Source of the DNA: an uncultured Elusimicrobium sp.
GTDB taxonomy: Bacteria > Elusimicrobiota > Endomicrobiia > Endomicrobiales > Endomicrobiaceae
Assembly (NCBI GenBank): GCA_902761395.1
Contig: CACWKJ010000053.1
Coordinates: forward strand, 1-7,255
Direction of reading: 5' to 3'
Length of the DNA stretch: 7,255 bases
How positions within the stretch are numbered: the stretch's first letter is position 1; each line of letters opens with the position of its first letter. This document shows positions 1-6,240 of the stretch, in pieces. Both the position numbers and the translations under genes were made by a program. The notes beneath the pieces were generated by a model, which saw only the letters and a program-made list of their open reading frames with translations, was not told the DNA's origin and made no database searches.

Positions 1-863
1 TTTCTTTTTTCCACCAACGGTTTTGAAAATTCGCACATCAAAGCGGTCAATTCTTTTTTACATTTTACACAACCTATACAACCTTGTTTACATTCCTGTT
101 TTCTTGCTTCACTGTTTTTGTTAAAAAGTTCGTGAAAAGCAAACACCACGCAACCTTCGGGATGACCTTCATCGGTAGCTTTTATTCTTAAAGGATCCGT
201 ATACATCGTTTTAACTTTTTTTGCAATCTCATCTTCTGTTTCCGCTATAAGAATAGAATTTCCGTAAGATTTTGACATTTTTCTTTTATCAAGTCCAGGA
301 ACTTTTGCAGCTTTTGTAAGTAAAGCTTGCGGTTCCAACAAAACTTCACCGTAAAAGTTATTAAATCTTCTTGCTATTTCTCTTGTCATTTCCAAATGTG
401 CAAGTTGGTCTTCACCTACGGGAACATTTTGCGCTTTGTACAGCAAAATGTCGGATGCCATAAGAACGGGATATCCCAAAAATCCGTAATTGTTTAAATC
501 TTTATTTTGAATTTCTTTTAACTGTTCTTTATATGTCGGGCATCTCTGTAACCAACCTAACGGTGTTATCATGGATAATATCAAAAACAGTTCCGCGTGT
601 TCTTTAACTTCGGACTGTCTGAAAATTACTGCTTTTTGAGGATCTATTCCAACGGTTAACCAATCAACAACCATATCTATGGAATCATCTTTTATTTTTG
701 ATGTGTCCGCATAATTGCTTGTCAACGCATGTAAATCGGCCACAGCATAAAAGCACTCAAAATCCTGCTGAATTTTAATCCAATTTTGTAAAGCTCCGAA
801 ATAGTGACCTAAATGTAATCTTCCTGTCGGTCTCATTGCCGACAAAACTCTTTTATTTGCCAT
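1..863 (-). CDS. trpS: Tryptophan--tRNA ligase (TrpRS), 3' end cut by window
   Basis: This cytoplasmic class I aminoacyl-tRNA synthetase charges tRNA(Trp) with tryptophan using ATP. I translated it by hand from the ATG at 863-861. 287 codons are visible and the frame is still open at base 1, so roughly the last 40-50 residues of a usual ~330-residue TrpRS are missing. The N-terminal family block SAMRPTGRLHLGHY (residues 8-21) holds the HIGH-type motif HLGH (17-20). The second signature, KMSKS, is at 195-199 within LDKRKMSKSYGN. Cysteines at 238, 258, 262, 265 and 268 resemble the [4Fe-4S]-type cluster known in some TrpRS such as that of Thermotoga maritima. The start is supported by a TAAGGA ribosome-binding site 7 bases upstream. 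That site directly follows the stop codon of the M50 protease gene, so the two are probably co-transcribed. Every arginine codon seen is AGA. The identification is secure; only the C-terminus is unseen. Confidence 0.96.
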   Translation of the reverse strand, partial: MANKRVLSAMRPTGRLHLGHYFGALQNWIKIQQDFECFYAVADLHALTSNYADTSKIKDDSIDMVVDWLTVGIDPQKAVIFRQSEVKEHAELFLILSMITPLGWLQRCPTYKEQLKEIQNKDLNNYGFLGYPVLMASDILLYKAQNVPVGEDQLAHLEMTREIARRFNNFYGEVLLEPQALLTKAAKVPGLDKRKMSKSYGNSILIAETEDEIAKKVKTMYTDPLRIKATDEGHPEGCVVFAFHELFNKNSEARKQECKQGCIGCVKCKKELTALMCEFSKPLVEKR

Positions 864-870
864 TGTAAAA

Positions 871-876
871 TCCTTA
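871..876 (-). promoter_or_regulatory. Ribosome-binding site of trpS, abutting the upstream stop codon
   Basis: Read on the minus strand, TAAGGA lies 7 bases before the trpS ATG and immediately after the TAA stop (879-877) of the M50 protease gene. This packing fixes the trpS start and suggests translational coupling within one transcript. Confidence 0.7.
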
Positions 877-1500
877 TTACATTGCTCCGCTCAACAACTT
901 TATTAAAAAGTTTGCTATGGGAGCAATTATTTTCCACAAAATATTTGTCATAAGTAATATTAATATTATCCAAAAACCATATCTTTCTATTTTTGCATAT
1001 TTTTGTGCCAAATCTCTCGGCAACAAAAAAAATACAACTCTGGAACCGTCCAACGGAGGTATAGGTATCAAATTAAATATCATAAGAACAATGTTTATAA
1101 CTATAACGTATTGCAATATAAGATATATGGAAGCCATTATCGAAACATCGGCAAAAAAAGTTCTTATAACAAACATTATTACACCTGCAACCAACGCAAG
1201 TAAAAAGTTCGCCGTCACACCTGCCAAAGAAACGAAAATCATATCTCGTTTCGGATTTTTCAAATTGTACATATTAACCGGAACAGGTTTTGCCCAACCA
1301 AAAACAGGAGCACCTGTCAATATCAAAATCGCAGGAAGTATTATTGACCCGAATATATCTATGTGATATATAGGGTTCAAAGTAAGCCTGCCCAACAATT
1401 TTGCAGTGGAGTCTCCTCTCTTATATGCAACAAAACCGTGAGCTACTTCGTGAACTATTATTGAAAACAATAATACTACTACAGATATAACATATTTCAT
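877..1500 (-). CDS. M50-family (site-2 protease-like) membrane metalloprotease
   Basis: This is a small polytopic zinc metalloprotease of the bacterial site-2 protease/M50 group, expected to cut within or near membrane segments; its substrate is unknown. From the ATG at 1500 it has 207 residues, normal for the minimal single-core members without a PDZ domain. The zinc motif HEVAH (residues 17-21) sits in the first hydrophobic helix. The family block GRLTLNP followed by HID (37-48) comes next. The third zinc-ligand motif is NLIPIPPLDG, with Asp at 151. Hydrophobic helices fill roughly 1-27, 50-63, 88-115, 121-145 and 170-205. The usual AGPxAN block reads AGVTAN (Val at 95 for Pro). A TTG six codons upstream (1518) is in frame, but it would leave only about a dozen bases of leader after the predicted promoter, so ATG is preferred. 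Neither start has a clear Shine-Dalgarno. The gene heads a likely operon with trpS. An M50 gene beside trpS is, from memory, a recurring arrangement in bacteria, often followed by scpA. Confidence 0.92.
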   Translation of the reverse strand: MKYVISVVVLLFSIIVHEVAHGFVAYKRGDSTAKLLGRLTLNPIYHIDIFGSIILPAILILTGAPVFGWAKPVPVNMYNLKNPKRDMIFVSLAGVTANFLLALVAGVIMFVIRTFFADVSIMASIYLILQYVIVINIVLMIFNLIPIPPLDGSRVVFFLLPRDLAQKYAKIERYGFWIILILLMTNILWKIIAPIANFLIKLLSGAM

Positions 1501-1536
1501 TTTCGTTTGATTTATCAATATAAAATATCGTTAAAT

Positions 1537-1564
1537 TTTATACTTTTTTATAGTTGGTTGTCAA
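1537..1564 (-). promoter_or_regulatory. Sigma70-type promoter for the M50 protease-trpS operon
   Basis: On the minus strand a consensus -35 TTGACA (1564-1559) is followed after 16 bases by a -10 TATAAA (1542-1537). Transcription would begin near 1530, leaving a leader of about 30 bases before the ATG at 1500. This supports ATG over the upstream TTG as the start. It is a sequence match only. Confidence 0.6.
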
Positions 1565-1583
1565 CAAAAAGCTTTAATAATTA

Positions 1584-1613
1584 TTGTTTAATTATTTTGT
1601 TTTTTTGTATAAT
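1584..1613 (+). promoter_or_regulatory. Sigma70-type promoter for the AsmA-like gene
   Basis: A -35-like TTGTTT (1584-1589) and a perfect -10 TATAAT (1608-1613) are separated by 18 bases. The -10 lies 42 bases before the ATG at 1656. It is divergent from the minus-strand promoter, with the two -35 boxes only 19 bases apart. The block TTTTGTATAATCA (1603-1615) recurs exactly before the next plus-strand gene. Confidence 0.6.
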
Positions 1614-1644
1614 CAAAAATCTAATAATTCATTTTATTATATTT

Positions 1645-1649
1645 AGAGG
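1645..1649 (+). promoter_or_regulatory. Ribosome-binding site of the AsmA-like gene
   Basis: AGAGG lies 6 bases before the ATG at 1656. It supports that start, which also gives a complete N-terminal membrane anchor. Confidence 0.5.
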
Positions 1650-1655
1650 CTTAAA

Positions 1656-3980
1656 ATGAAAAAAATTAAGTTGTTGGCAAAAATTTTCATCTGTATTTTA
1701 GTTTTCTTATTTTTGCTCATCGGGGCATTACATTTTGCACTCGTTTATTTTGCCCCATCGGAATCGGTAAAAAACAAAATTATAACTACGGTTCGCGAAC
1801 AAATGTCTGCAGACATAAAAATAGATTCCATATCCGCAAGTATATTTGATTTTCATGTAAAAGGAATATCTTTGGATGTTGCAGATCAAAACATAGCACG
1901 TATAGATGATGCATACATACATTTTTCTCTTATAAAACTTTTAAAGGGACAACTTAAAATAAACAGAATAACCATTGAAGATATGGATATTCTAATCTAC
2001 AAAGACAAGCAAGGTAAGTTTAACTTTGATCCTATATTGGAATCTCAAATGTTCCAATCCGACCCGACACAAGAAACAAAAGAAGAAAATAAGAACGAAG
2101 ATGAAAAAACCAACCCGTTAGACCTTCTACTAAACAGCACACAATTACATAATTGCAACATAACATATATTGATGAACAATCGGATTTAACGGTTACATT
2201 ATCGAAAACCACTTTTGATATGAAAAGTTTTAAATTCGACAATTCTTTTAAAATAGATTTCTTCACCGATGTATATTTTAAAACCGGTGATATGCAAATA
2301 GAATCGTTGGATGTTGCATTAAGTGCCAATACAAGTTTAAATGAAATGGATTTAGCAACTGCGGAAGTTAAAATAGTATCTCTTGTATTAAGATTAAAAG
2401 ATATGGTTATAACAACAAAAGGTACTGTTTCGGATTTTGTTAATCCGAAAGCGGATATATCAATAAAGATAAAAGACTTATCTTCCGAAAGCTTATCCGA
2501 AATTGCGGAACTTCCGGAATTTAAAATACCTAAAATAGAAATTCAAACATTAACCAATGTAGATTTGGATAACAGTTTGGTAACGTTTGAAAAGTTAGAC
2601 ATGAGTGTTTTGGATTCAACTTTAAATGCAACCGGAAATTTAAATTACGGAAAAGAAGAAATTGAATACGATATAAACGTTATTATTAATTTTATATTGG
2701 ATAAAATACACGATGTTACAAAACTTATAAATCCGTATAATCCTACGGGAACAATTAAAGCTAACCTTAATGTAACACATAAAGCTTCGGTGTTATCCGG
2801 TATAATTTCTTTACTCAACATTTCCGCTTTCACACCGCAACTCGGAGATTTCACGGAAATAAATTCGCAGGTAAATATCAATAGTATAAACGATATAAAA
2901 ATTCCTTCTCTTACAGGAAAATTAAACAAATATCCGTTTAAAAGTTCCGCATCTTATGTTGTAGGAAAAGACAAAGGAACAGTAACGGCAAACTTTACCG
3001 CCGACAGATTTTACGGAAAAATGGCTAAAGGATACGAAGAAGCGGAAGCCAAGCAGGAAGAAGAAAAGAAGATTGAACAGGAAGTGGAAGAAAAAGATAA
3101 CAAGCCGAAAGAACAAGAAGAATCTTCGTTACCTCCGTTAGATATAATTGTTTCGGCAAACGTAAAAGATATGGATGTTCCTTACTTCATGGGTAAAAAT
3201 ATAAACTTTAAAATGGACATGAAAAAAGTAACTTCCGATATGAACAATGTCGTGGGTATATTAAGTTTAACCACGGATAACGGAACCATTAAAGATATTT
3301 ATAAATTGACCGAAGCAAATACGGTTGTTAAGGTAATGTTCATGTCTTTAAAAATAGTAAGCGATGTAATAAATGCTTTAAATGTTTTGGAAATTTTAGG
3401 TAATATCGGGAGTGCACTTCTTTCTTCCGATAAAGAAGAAGAAAACATTACCGAAATGACGGAAGAACATGCACAGGAACAAAGTAAAAAGCTTGACGGA
3501 AAAATAGACTTTCTTTCATTTATAACTTCAATAAACTTTGAAGAAGGCAGAGGCCTTTTCGATAAATGCTCTTTTGTTTCAAATCTTTTATCTTTTAAAG
3601 TTACCGGTGAAATAAATTTCAGAGACGATTTATTAAAGATGACGGTAAATGCAGCCCCCGGAAGACATGAAGATGACGGTATAATGCCTTTAACGATGAA
3701 AATCGGCGGAACGATGGAAGAACCGAGCGGTTCGTTAAGTTTGTTGGGAAGTGTTACAACACTTGTAGGTGATGTTTTAATGAAAAATGCAGTATCCGAT
3801 ACATTAAAGTCAGGGTTTACAAAATTGTTGGGATTAAAAAAGCATGACGAAAACGGAAACGAAATACCGGAACCTGAAACTCCTGCAGATGCAGAAAATT
3901 TGCAAAATGCAGAAAATGTTACCGATACTGACACTAACACAAATACAATAACAACATCTACGGAAACAGAAAAAAATTAA
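1656..3980 (+). CDS. AsmA-family inner-membrane-anchored periplasmic protein
   Basis: This 774-residue protein has the build of the AsmA superfamily, whose members (AsmA, YhdP, TamB relatives) span or face the periplasm and are linked to lipid transport to, and homeostasis of, the outer membrane. A short basic start (MKKIKLLAK) leads into one membrane helix (about 9-32), leaving the rest in the periplasm. Residues 50-130 match the typical AsmA N-terminal pattern, with alternating beta strands and segments such as IDSISASIFDFHVKGISL. The C-terminal part (about 615-700) has the family pattern of GxIxF strands, a DGIMPLTMKIGGTMEEPSG block (674-692) and a following hydrophobic helix. Two highly charged inserts break the fold: a Glu/Lys-rich, probably helical or coiled stretch at 460-490 and an acidic one at 592-612. 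The last ~40 residues are Asp/Glu/Asn/Thr-rich and look disordered. The 73 bases to the next gene hold no terminator hairpin, so read-through into the SurA-like gene is likely. Family assignment is by pattern; the subfamily and cargo are unknown. Confidence 0.8.
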   Translation: MKKIKLLAKIFICILVFLFLLIGALHFALVYFAPSESVKNKIITTVREQMSADIKIDSISASIFDFHVKGISLDVADQNIARIDDAYIHFSLIKLLKGQLKINRITIEDMDILIYKDKQGKFNFDPILESQMFQSDPTQETKEENKNEDEKTNPLDLLLNSTQLHNCNITYIDEQSDLTVTLSKTTFDMKSFKFDNSFKIDFFTDVYFKTGDMQIESLDVALSANTSLNEMDLATAEVKIVSLVLRLKDMVITTKGTVSDFVNPKADISIKIKDLSSESLSEIAELPEFKIPKIEIQTLTNVDLDNSLVTFEKLDMSVLDSTLNATGNLNYGKEEIEYDINVIINFILDKIHDVTKLINPYNPTGTIKANLNVTHKASVLSGIISLLNISAFTPQLGDFTEINSQVNINSINDIKIPSLTGKLNKYPFKSSASYVVGKDKGTVTANFTADRFYGKMAKGYEEAEAKQEEEKKIEQEVEEKDNKPKEQEESSLPPLDIIVSANVKDMDVPYFMGKNINFKMDMKKVTSDMNNVVGILSLTTDNGTIKDIYKLTEANTVVKVMFMSLKIVSDVINALNVLEILGNIGSALLSSDKEEENITEMTEEHAQEQSKKLDGKIDFLSFITSINFEEGRGLFDKCSFVSNLLSFKVTGEINFRDDLLKMTVNAAPGRHEDDGIMPLTMKIGGTMEEPSGSLSLLGSVTTLVGDVLMKNAVSDTLKSGFTKLLGLKKHDENGNEIPEPETPADAENLQNAENVTDTDTNTNTITTSTETEKN

Positions 3981-4005
3981 ATACCTATTTAAAAATTTTA
4001 TTTAG

Positions 4006-4018
4006 TTTTGTATAATCA
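4006..4018 (+). promoter_or_regulatory. -10 promoter block of the SurA-like gene (repeat of 1603-1615)
   Basis: A perfect TATAAT (4011-4016) sits in TTTTGTATAATCA, identical over 13 bases to the block before the AsmA-like gene, and lies 37 bases before the ATG at 4054. No convincing -35 is seen 16-18 bases upstream, so it may be a weak or activator-dependent internal promoter. Confidence 0.5.
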
Positions 4019-4034
4019 TTGTTAAAAATAAAAA

Positions 4035-4044
4035 AGGAAAGGTG
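4035..4044 (+). promoter_or_regulatory. Ribosome-binding site of the SurA-like lipoprotein gene
   Basis: AGGAAAGGTG provides a strong purine-rich Shine-Dalgarno ending 9 bases before the ATG at 4054. It confirms that start, which also gives a complete signal peptide. Confidence 0.65.
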
Positions 4045-4053
4045 TAAAAAGTC

Positions 4054-5232
4054 ATGAAAAGATTAGTTGTATCAGCATTGTTGTTTGTATGTATGTTTAT
4101 GTTCGGTTGTGCAAAAGAGCAGAAACCATCTGTAGTTGCAGTAGTAAACGGAGTAGAAATATCCGAGGCTGAGTTTAGCAAAGCATTTGAAGGTGCAGTA
4201 AATTTTCTACAAAACCAAAATCCCAGAAGTTTACAGCAACCTTTTGCAAGAGATATTTTGGGTAAAAGAGTTCTTAACGATATCATAATAAGGGAATTAT
4301 TTTACCAAAGAGCAACTACTTCAAAAATAGAAGCAACACAAGAAGAAATAGATAACGTAATTGCAAGAATAAAAGAGCACTATAAAGTTGATTCAAATGG
4401 TAAAGTATTAACTCCGGAAGAACAGGAAGCTGCATTTAAAGAAGCAACTAAAGGCCAAAATTTAGTTGAAAATATTAAGAAAGATCTTATTGTTGAAAAA
4501 TACAGAAAAGCTCTTATTACAACAAACTTGAAACCCGTAAGCAAAGAAGATGTTAAAACTTTCTTTAATAATGTTTCAGCTGTTTACAACAACAACCAAA
4601 AGAAAATAGAAGAATTGAAAAAAGAGGGCAGATATGAAGAATCTGAAATTGTTGCAAGACAATTAAAACCTGTTCTTGCATCTAAAGCTCAATTCGATCT
4701 TTTGTTGGTATATGCCGATAAGAATATGACAAAAGAAGAACTTAATCAAAGAAAACAAATAGCCGACACAATAAGAAAAGAAATAAAAGATGAATCCAAC
4801 TTTTTGGAAGTTGCACAAAAATATTCTCAACAAGAAGGGGCAAGAATTTATTTTTCAAAAATGAATGTATATAAAGGAATGAAGCCGTTAGAATTAACAA
4901 ACAAAGCTTTTGAACTTAAACAAGGCGAAGTAAGTAATGTTTTTGAAATATTTGTTGATGATGCTGCAAACCCAAATACCGCTCAAGGATATTTTATTAT
5001 GAATGTTCTCGAAAAGATACCGGAACAAAAGTTTGCTTTCGAGCCGGTTCAAGCACAGCTCGAAGAATACATAAATACAAGAAGAGCTGAAAGCATAATA
5101 GCTCAGGCAACCCAGGCTTTAATAAAAGAAGCGGATATCCAAATTTTAAAAACTTTTAAAGTAGATAAAGTTATGCAAAGTTCACAAACTGCAAATCAGA
5201 CAACAGAACAAACAGAACAACCTGCCGCTTAA
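4054..5232 (+). CDS. SurA/PpiC-like periplasmic lipoprotein with degenerate parvulin domain
   Basis: This 392-residue exported protein resembles the SurA/PrsA group of periplasmic chaperones, which bind unfolded outer-membrane or secreted proteins. A basic start and hydrophobic stretch (1-18) end in MFGC, with Cys19 as the likely lipidation site. The lipobox is loose (Met and Phe at -3 and -2). The SurA-type N-terminal domain follows: VAVVNGVEISEAEF (28-41), then helices to about 205, including a charged helix at 182-200. A parvulin-like domain lies at about 211-320. It keeps the helix SNFLEVAQKYSQQEG (248-262), the AFELKQGEVSNVFEI strand-turn (285-299) and the closing GYFIMNVLEK (312-321). 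The usual GGDLG loop is absent. The only histidine in the protein is His109, outside this domain, so both conserved parvulin histidines are missing. Chaperone or scaffold work therefore seems likelier than proline isomerisation. The tail (374-392) is Gln/Thr-rich and probably flexible. It lies 73 bases after the AsmA-like gene, and a perfect hairpin follows it. Confidence 0.82.
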   Translation: MKRLVVSALLFVCMFMFGCAKEQKPSVVAVVNGVEISEAEFSKAFEGAVNFLQNQNPRSLQQPFARDILGKRVLNDIIIRELFYQRATTSKIEATQEEIDNVIARIKEHYKVDSNGKVLTPEEQEAAFKEATKGQNLVENIKKDLIVEKYRKALITTNLKPVSKEDVKTFFNNVSAVYNNNQKKIEELKKEGRYEESEIVARQLKPVLASKAQFDLLLVYADKNMTKEELNQRKQIADTIRKEIKDESNFLEVAQKYSQQEGARIYFSKMNVYKGMKPLELTNKAFELKQGEVSNVFEIFVDDAANPNTAQGYFIMNVLEKIPEQKFAFEPVQAQLEEYINTRRAESIIAQATQALIKEADIQILKTFKVDKVMQSSQTANQTTEQTEQPAA

Positions 5233-5256
5233 CAGAAACAAAATATTTATAAATAA

Positions 5257-5293
5257 AAAAATAGCTCATGTTATTACAACATGAGCTATTTTT
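5257..5293. terminator. Bidirectional rho-independent terminator between convergent genes
   Basis: A perfect 16-bp inverted repeat (5257-5272 and 5278-5293) encloses a 5-base ATTAC loop. It has an A-tract on the left and a T-tract on the right, so it can end plus-strand transcription from the SurA-like gene and minus-strand transcription from the His-rich gene, whose stop is at 5310. Confidence 0.9.
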
Positions 5294-5309
5294 ATGAACT
5301 TGAAAAGTT

Positions 5310-5669
5310 CTAGCTGCCGATTGCCGCAGCCAAAACAGCCAAACAAAGCCCCGTTCCTAAGCATGTCAATGCAACATCACTGCTGTTGTTGTAGGAATAA
5401 TAAACAACCTTGTCTTGATGATGTTTATGGTGCGGTTTATGATGAGGTTTAACCTCTTTATAAACCTTTACGACTTTTACCTCTTTTTTGTGATTATCTT
5501 TTTTATGAACATCGTGTTTATAAGCAGTTTTTTGAACTTTTTTCTCGATTTTAGGTTTGTTACTGTTAGGAACTTTGCTTCCGTGTCCGTTAGCCGCAAA
5601 GCTTGAAGTTGTAAGTCCGAACATCAACATTAAACTCAACAAAATTTTTGTAAATTTTAAATTTCTCAT
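5310..5669 (-). CDS. Small secreted His/Lys-rich protein of unknown function
   Basis: I do not recognise a family for this 119-residue protein. A clear signal peptide (basic MRNLKFTK, hydrophobic 9-20, SFA cleavage site near residue 25) sends it to the periplasm or beyond. The mature part is strongly basic from 38 to 88 and carries nine histidines between 52 and 84, ending in the dense block KPHHKPHHKHHQD (75-87). This could bind metal ions or polyanions, but that is inference. A Tyr/Asn/Ser segment (90-97) follows. The end (99-117) is hydrophobic and glycine/alanine-rich with Cys103 and Cys109, which could be a membrane segment or a disulfide-bonded hairpin. The start is firm: AAAGGGGG lies 6 bases upstream of the ATG, one of the best ribosome-binding sites in the window. 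The gene follows ybaK by 78 bases on the same strand and ends at the bidirectional terminator. Expression looks real and possibly high; function is unknown. Confidence 0.78.
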   Translation of the reverse strand: MRNLKFTKILLSLMLMFGLTTSSFAANGHGSKVPNSNKPKIEKKVQKTAYKHDVHKKDNHKKEVKVVKVYKEVKPHHKPHHKHHQDKVVYYSYNNSSDVALTCLGTGLCLAVLAAAIGS

Positions 5670-5675
5670 TTTTGT

Positions 5676-5683
5676 CCCCCTTT
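5676..5683 (-). promoter_or_regulatory. Strong ribosome-binding site of the His-rich protein gene
   Basis: On the minus strand AAAGGGGG lies 6 bases before the ATG (5669). Its match to the anti-Shine-Dalgarno is stronger than for any other gene here. It argues that this compositionally odd reading frame is a real gene. Confidence 0.75.
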
Positions 5684-5747
5684 GAAACGTTTTTTCAATT
5701 ACACAATTAAGACAAAATAAGAAATAAAAAAGTTACAGTATTTTTTT

Positions 5748-6215
5748 TTACATTATAATATCAGCCAATTTAAATTCTATGGCTTTTTGCAGTTCGGCAA
5801 CGGTTGTTTCTATTTGATAACCTATTTTACCTGCACTGAAAATAATTACGGGATTATTCTGTGCGGATATATCTATTACGGTAGTAAAAAACTTTTTCAT
5901 ACCTAAAGGAGAACAACCGCCATGAACGTATCCTGTTAAATTAAATAAATCTTTTTGCTTAAGCATTTCAACAGATTTTTCTCCAACCGACGAAGCCGCT
6001 TTTTTCAAATCGAGCTCTTTTGCCACCGGAACTAAAAAAATATAATGATTTTTGGATTTTGCAACCGTTACAAGTGTTTTAAAGACATATGCGGGATTTT
6101 GATTTAATGATTGAGCGACCTCTATACCGCTTATTGCTTTGGAACTGTCATAAGAATAAGTTTTATATTCTGCATTACTTTTATCTAATATTCTCATTGC
6201 ATTTGTTTTTATCAT
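5748..6215 (-). CDS. ybaK: YbaK/EbsC-family Cys-tRNA(Pro) deacylase
   Basis: This 155-residue cytoplasmic editing enzyme belongs to the YbaK branch of the ProRS INS-like superfamily. These enzymes hydrolyse Cys-tRNA(Pro), made when prolyl-tRNA synthetase mischarges cysteine, and so protect translation accuracy. The length is typical. The motif YVFKTL (43-48) carries Lys46, which corresponds to the essential lysine of Haemophilus YbaK. The family hallmark GYVHGGCSPLGMKK is at 95-108, and the SAGKIG turn (127-132) stands where relatives have a similar SAG-R-G segment. The ATG at 6215 is backed by AAGGAT 9 bases upstream. A later ATG at codon 7 has no ribosome-binding site. The start lies only about 25 bases after a strong terminator for the autotransporter-like gene. 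Its promoter therefore either overlaps that hairpin or the gene depends on read-through. The His-rich gene follows 78 bases downstream on the same strand, with no terminator seen between. Confidence 0.94.
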   Translation of the reverse strand: MIKTNAMRILDKSNAEYKTYSYDSSKAISGIEVAQSLNQNPAYVFKTLVTVAKSKNHYIFLVPVAKELDLKKAASSVGEKSVEMLKQKDLFNLTGYVHGGCSPLGMKKFFTTVIDISAQNNPVIIFSAGKIGYQIETTVAELQKAIEFKLADIIM

Positions 6216-6224
6216 ATATTTTTT

Positions 6225-6230
6225 ATCCTT
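6225..6230 (-). promoter_or_regulatory. Ribosome-binding site of ybaK
   Basis: On the minus strand AAGGAT lies 9 bases before the ATG at 6215. It decides between this start and the in-frame ATG six codons later. Confidence 0.6.
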
Positions 6231-6240
6231 AACTTAAAAT

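Noticed and set aside
917..1366. Plus-strand open frame of 149 codons opposite the M50 protease gene
   Set aside because: It lies wholly antisense to a gene with clear catalytic motifs, has no family pattern and no good ribosome-binding site.
1501..1518. TTG start giving the M50 protease six extra residues
   Set aside because: The predicted promoter would leave only a very short leader, there is no Shine-Dalgarno, and family members begin just before the HExxH helix as the ATG form does.
3299..3940. Minus-strand open frame of 213 codons inside the AsmA-like gene
   Set aside because: Its Ser/Phe-rich translation is the expected antisense shadow of an Asp/Glu/Lys-rich AT-rich gene; no signal, domain or start support.
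5257..5293. Perfect inverted repeat as a protein-binding operator or mobile-element end
   Set aside because: Its place between two convergent genes with A- and T-tracts on either side is fully explained by a bidirectional terminator.
5741..5749. Run of nine T after ybaK as a terminator
   Set aside because: The run is T on the plus strand, so A on the transcribed minus-strand message, and no hairpin accompanies it.
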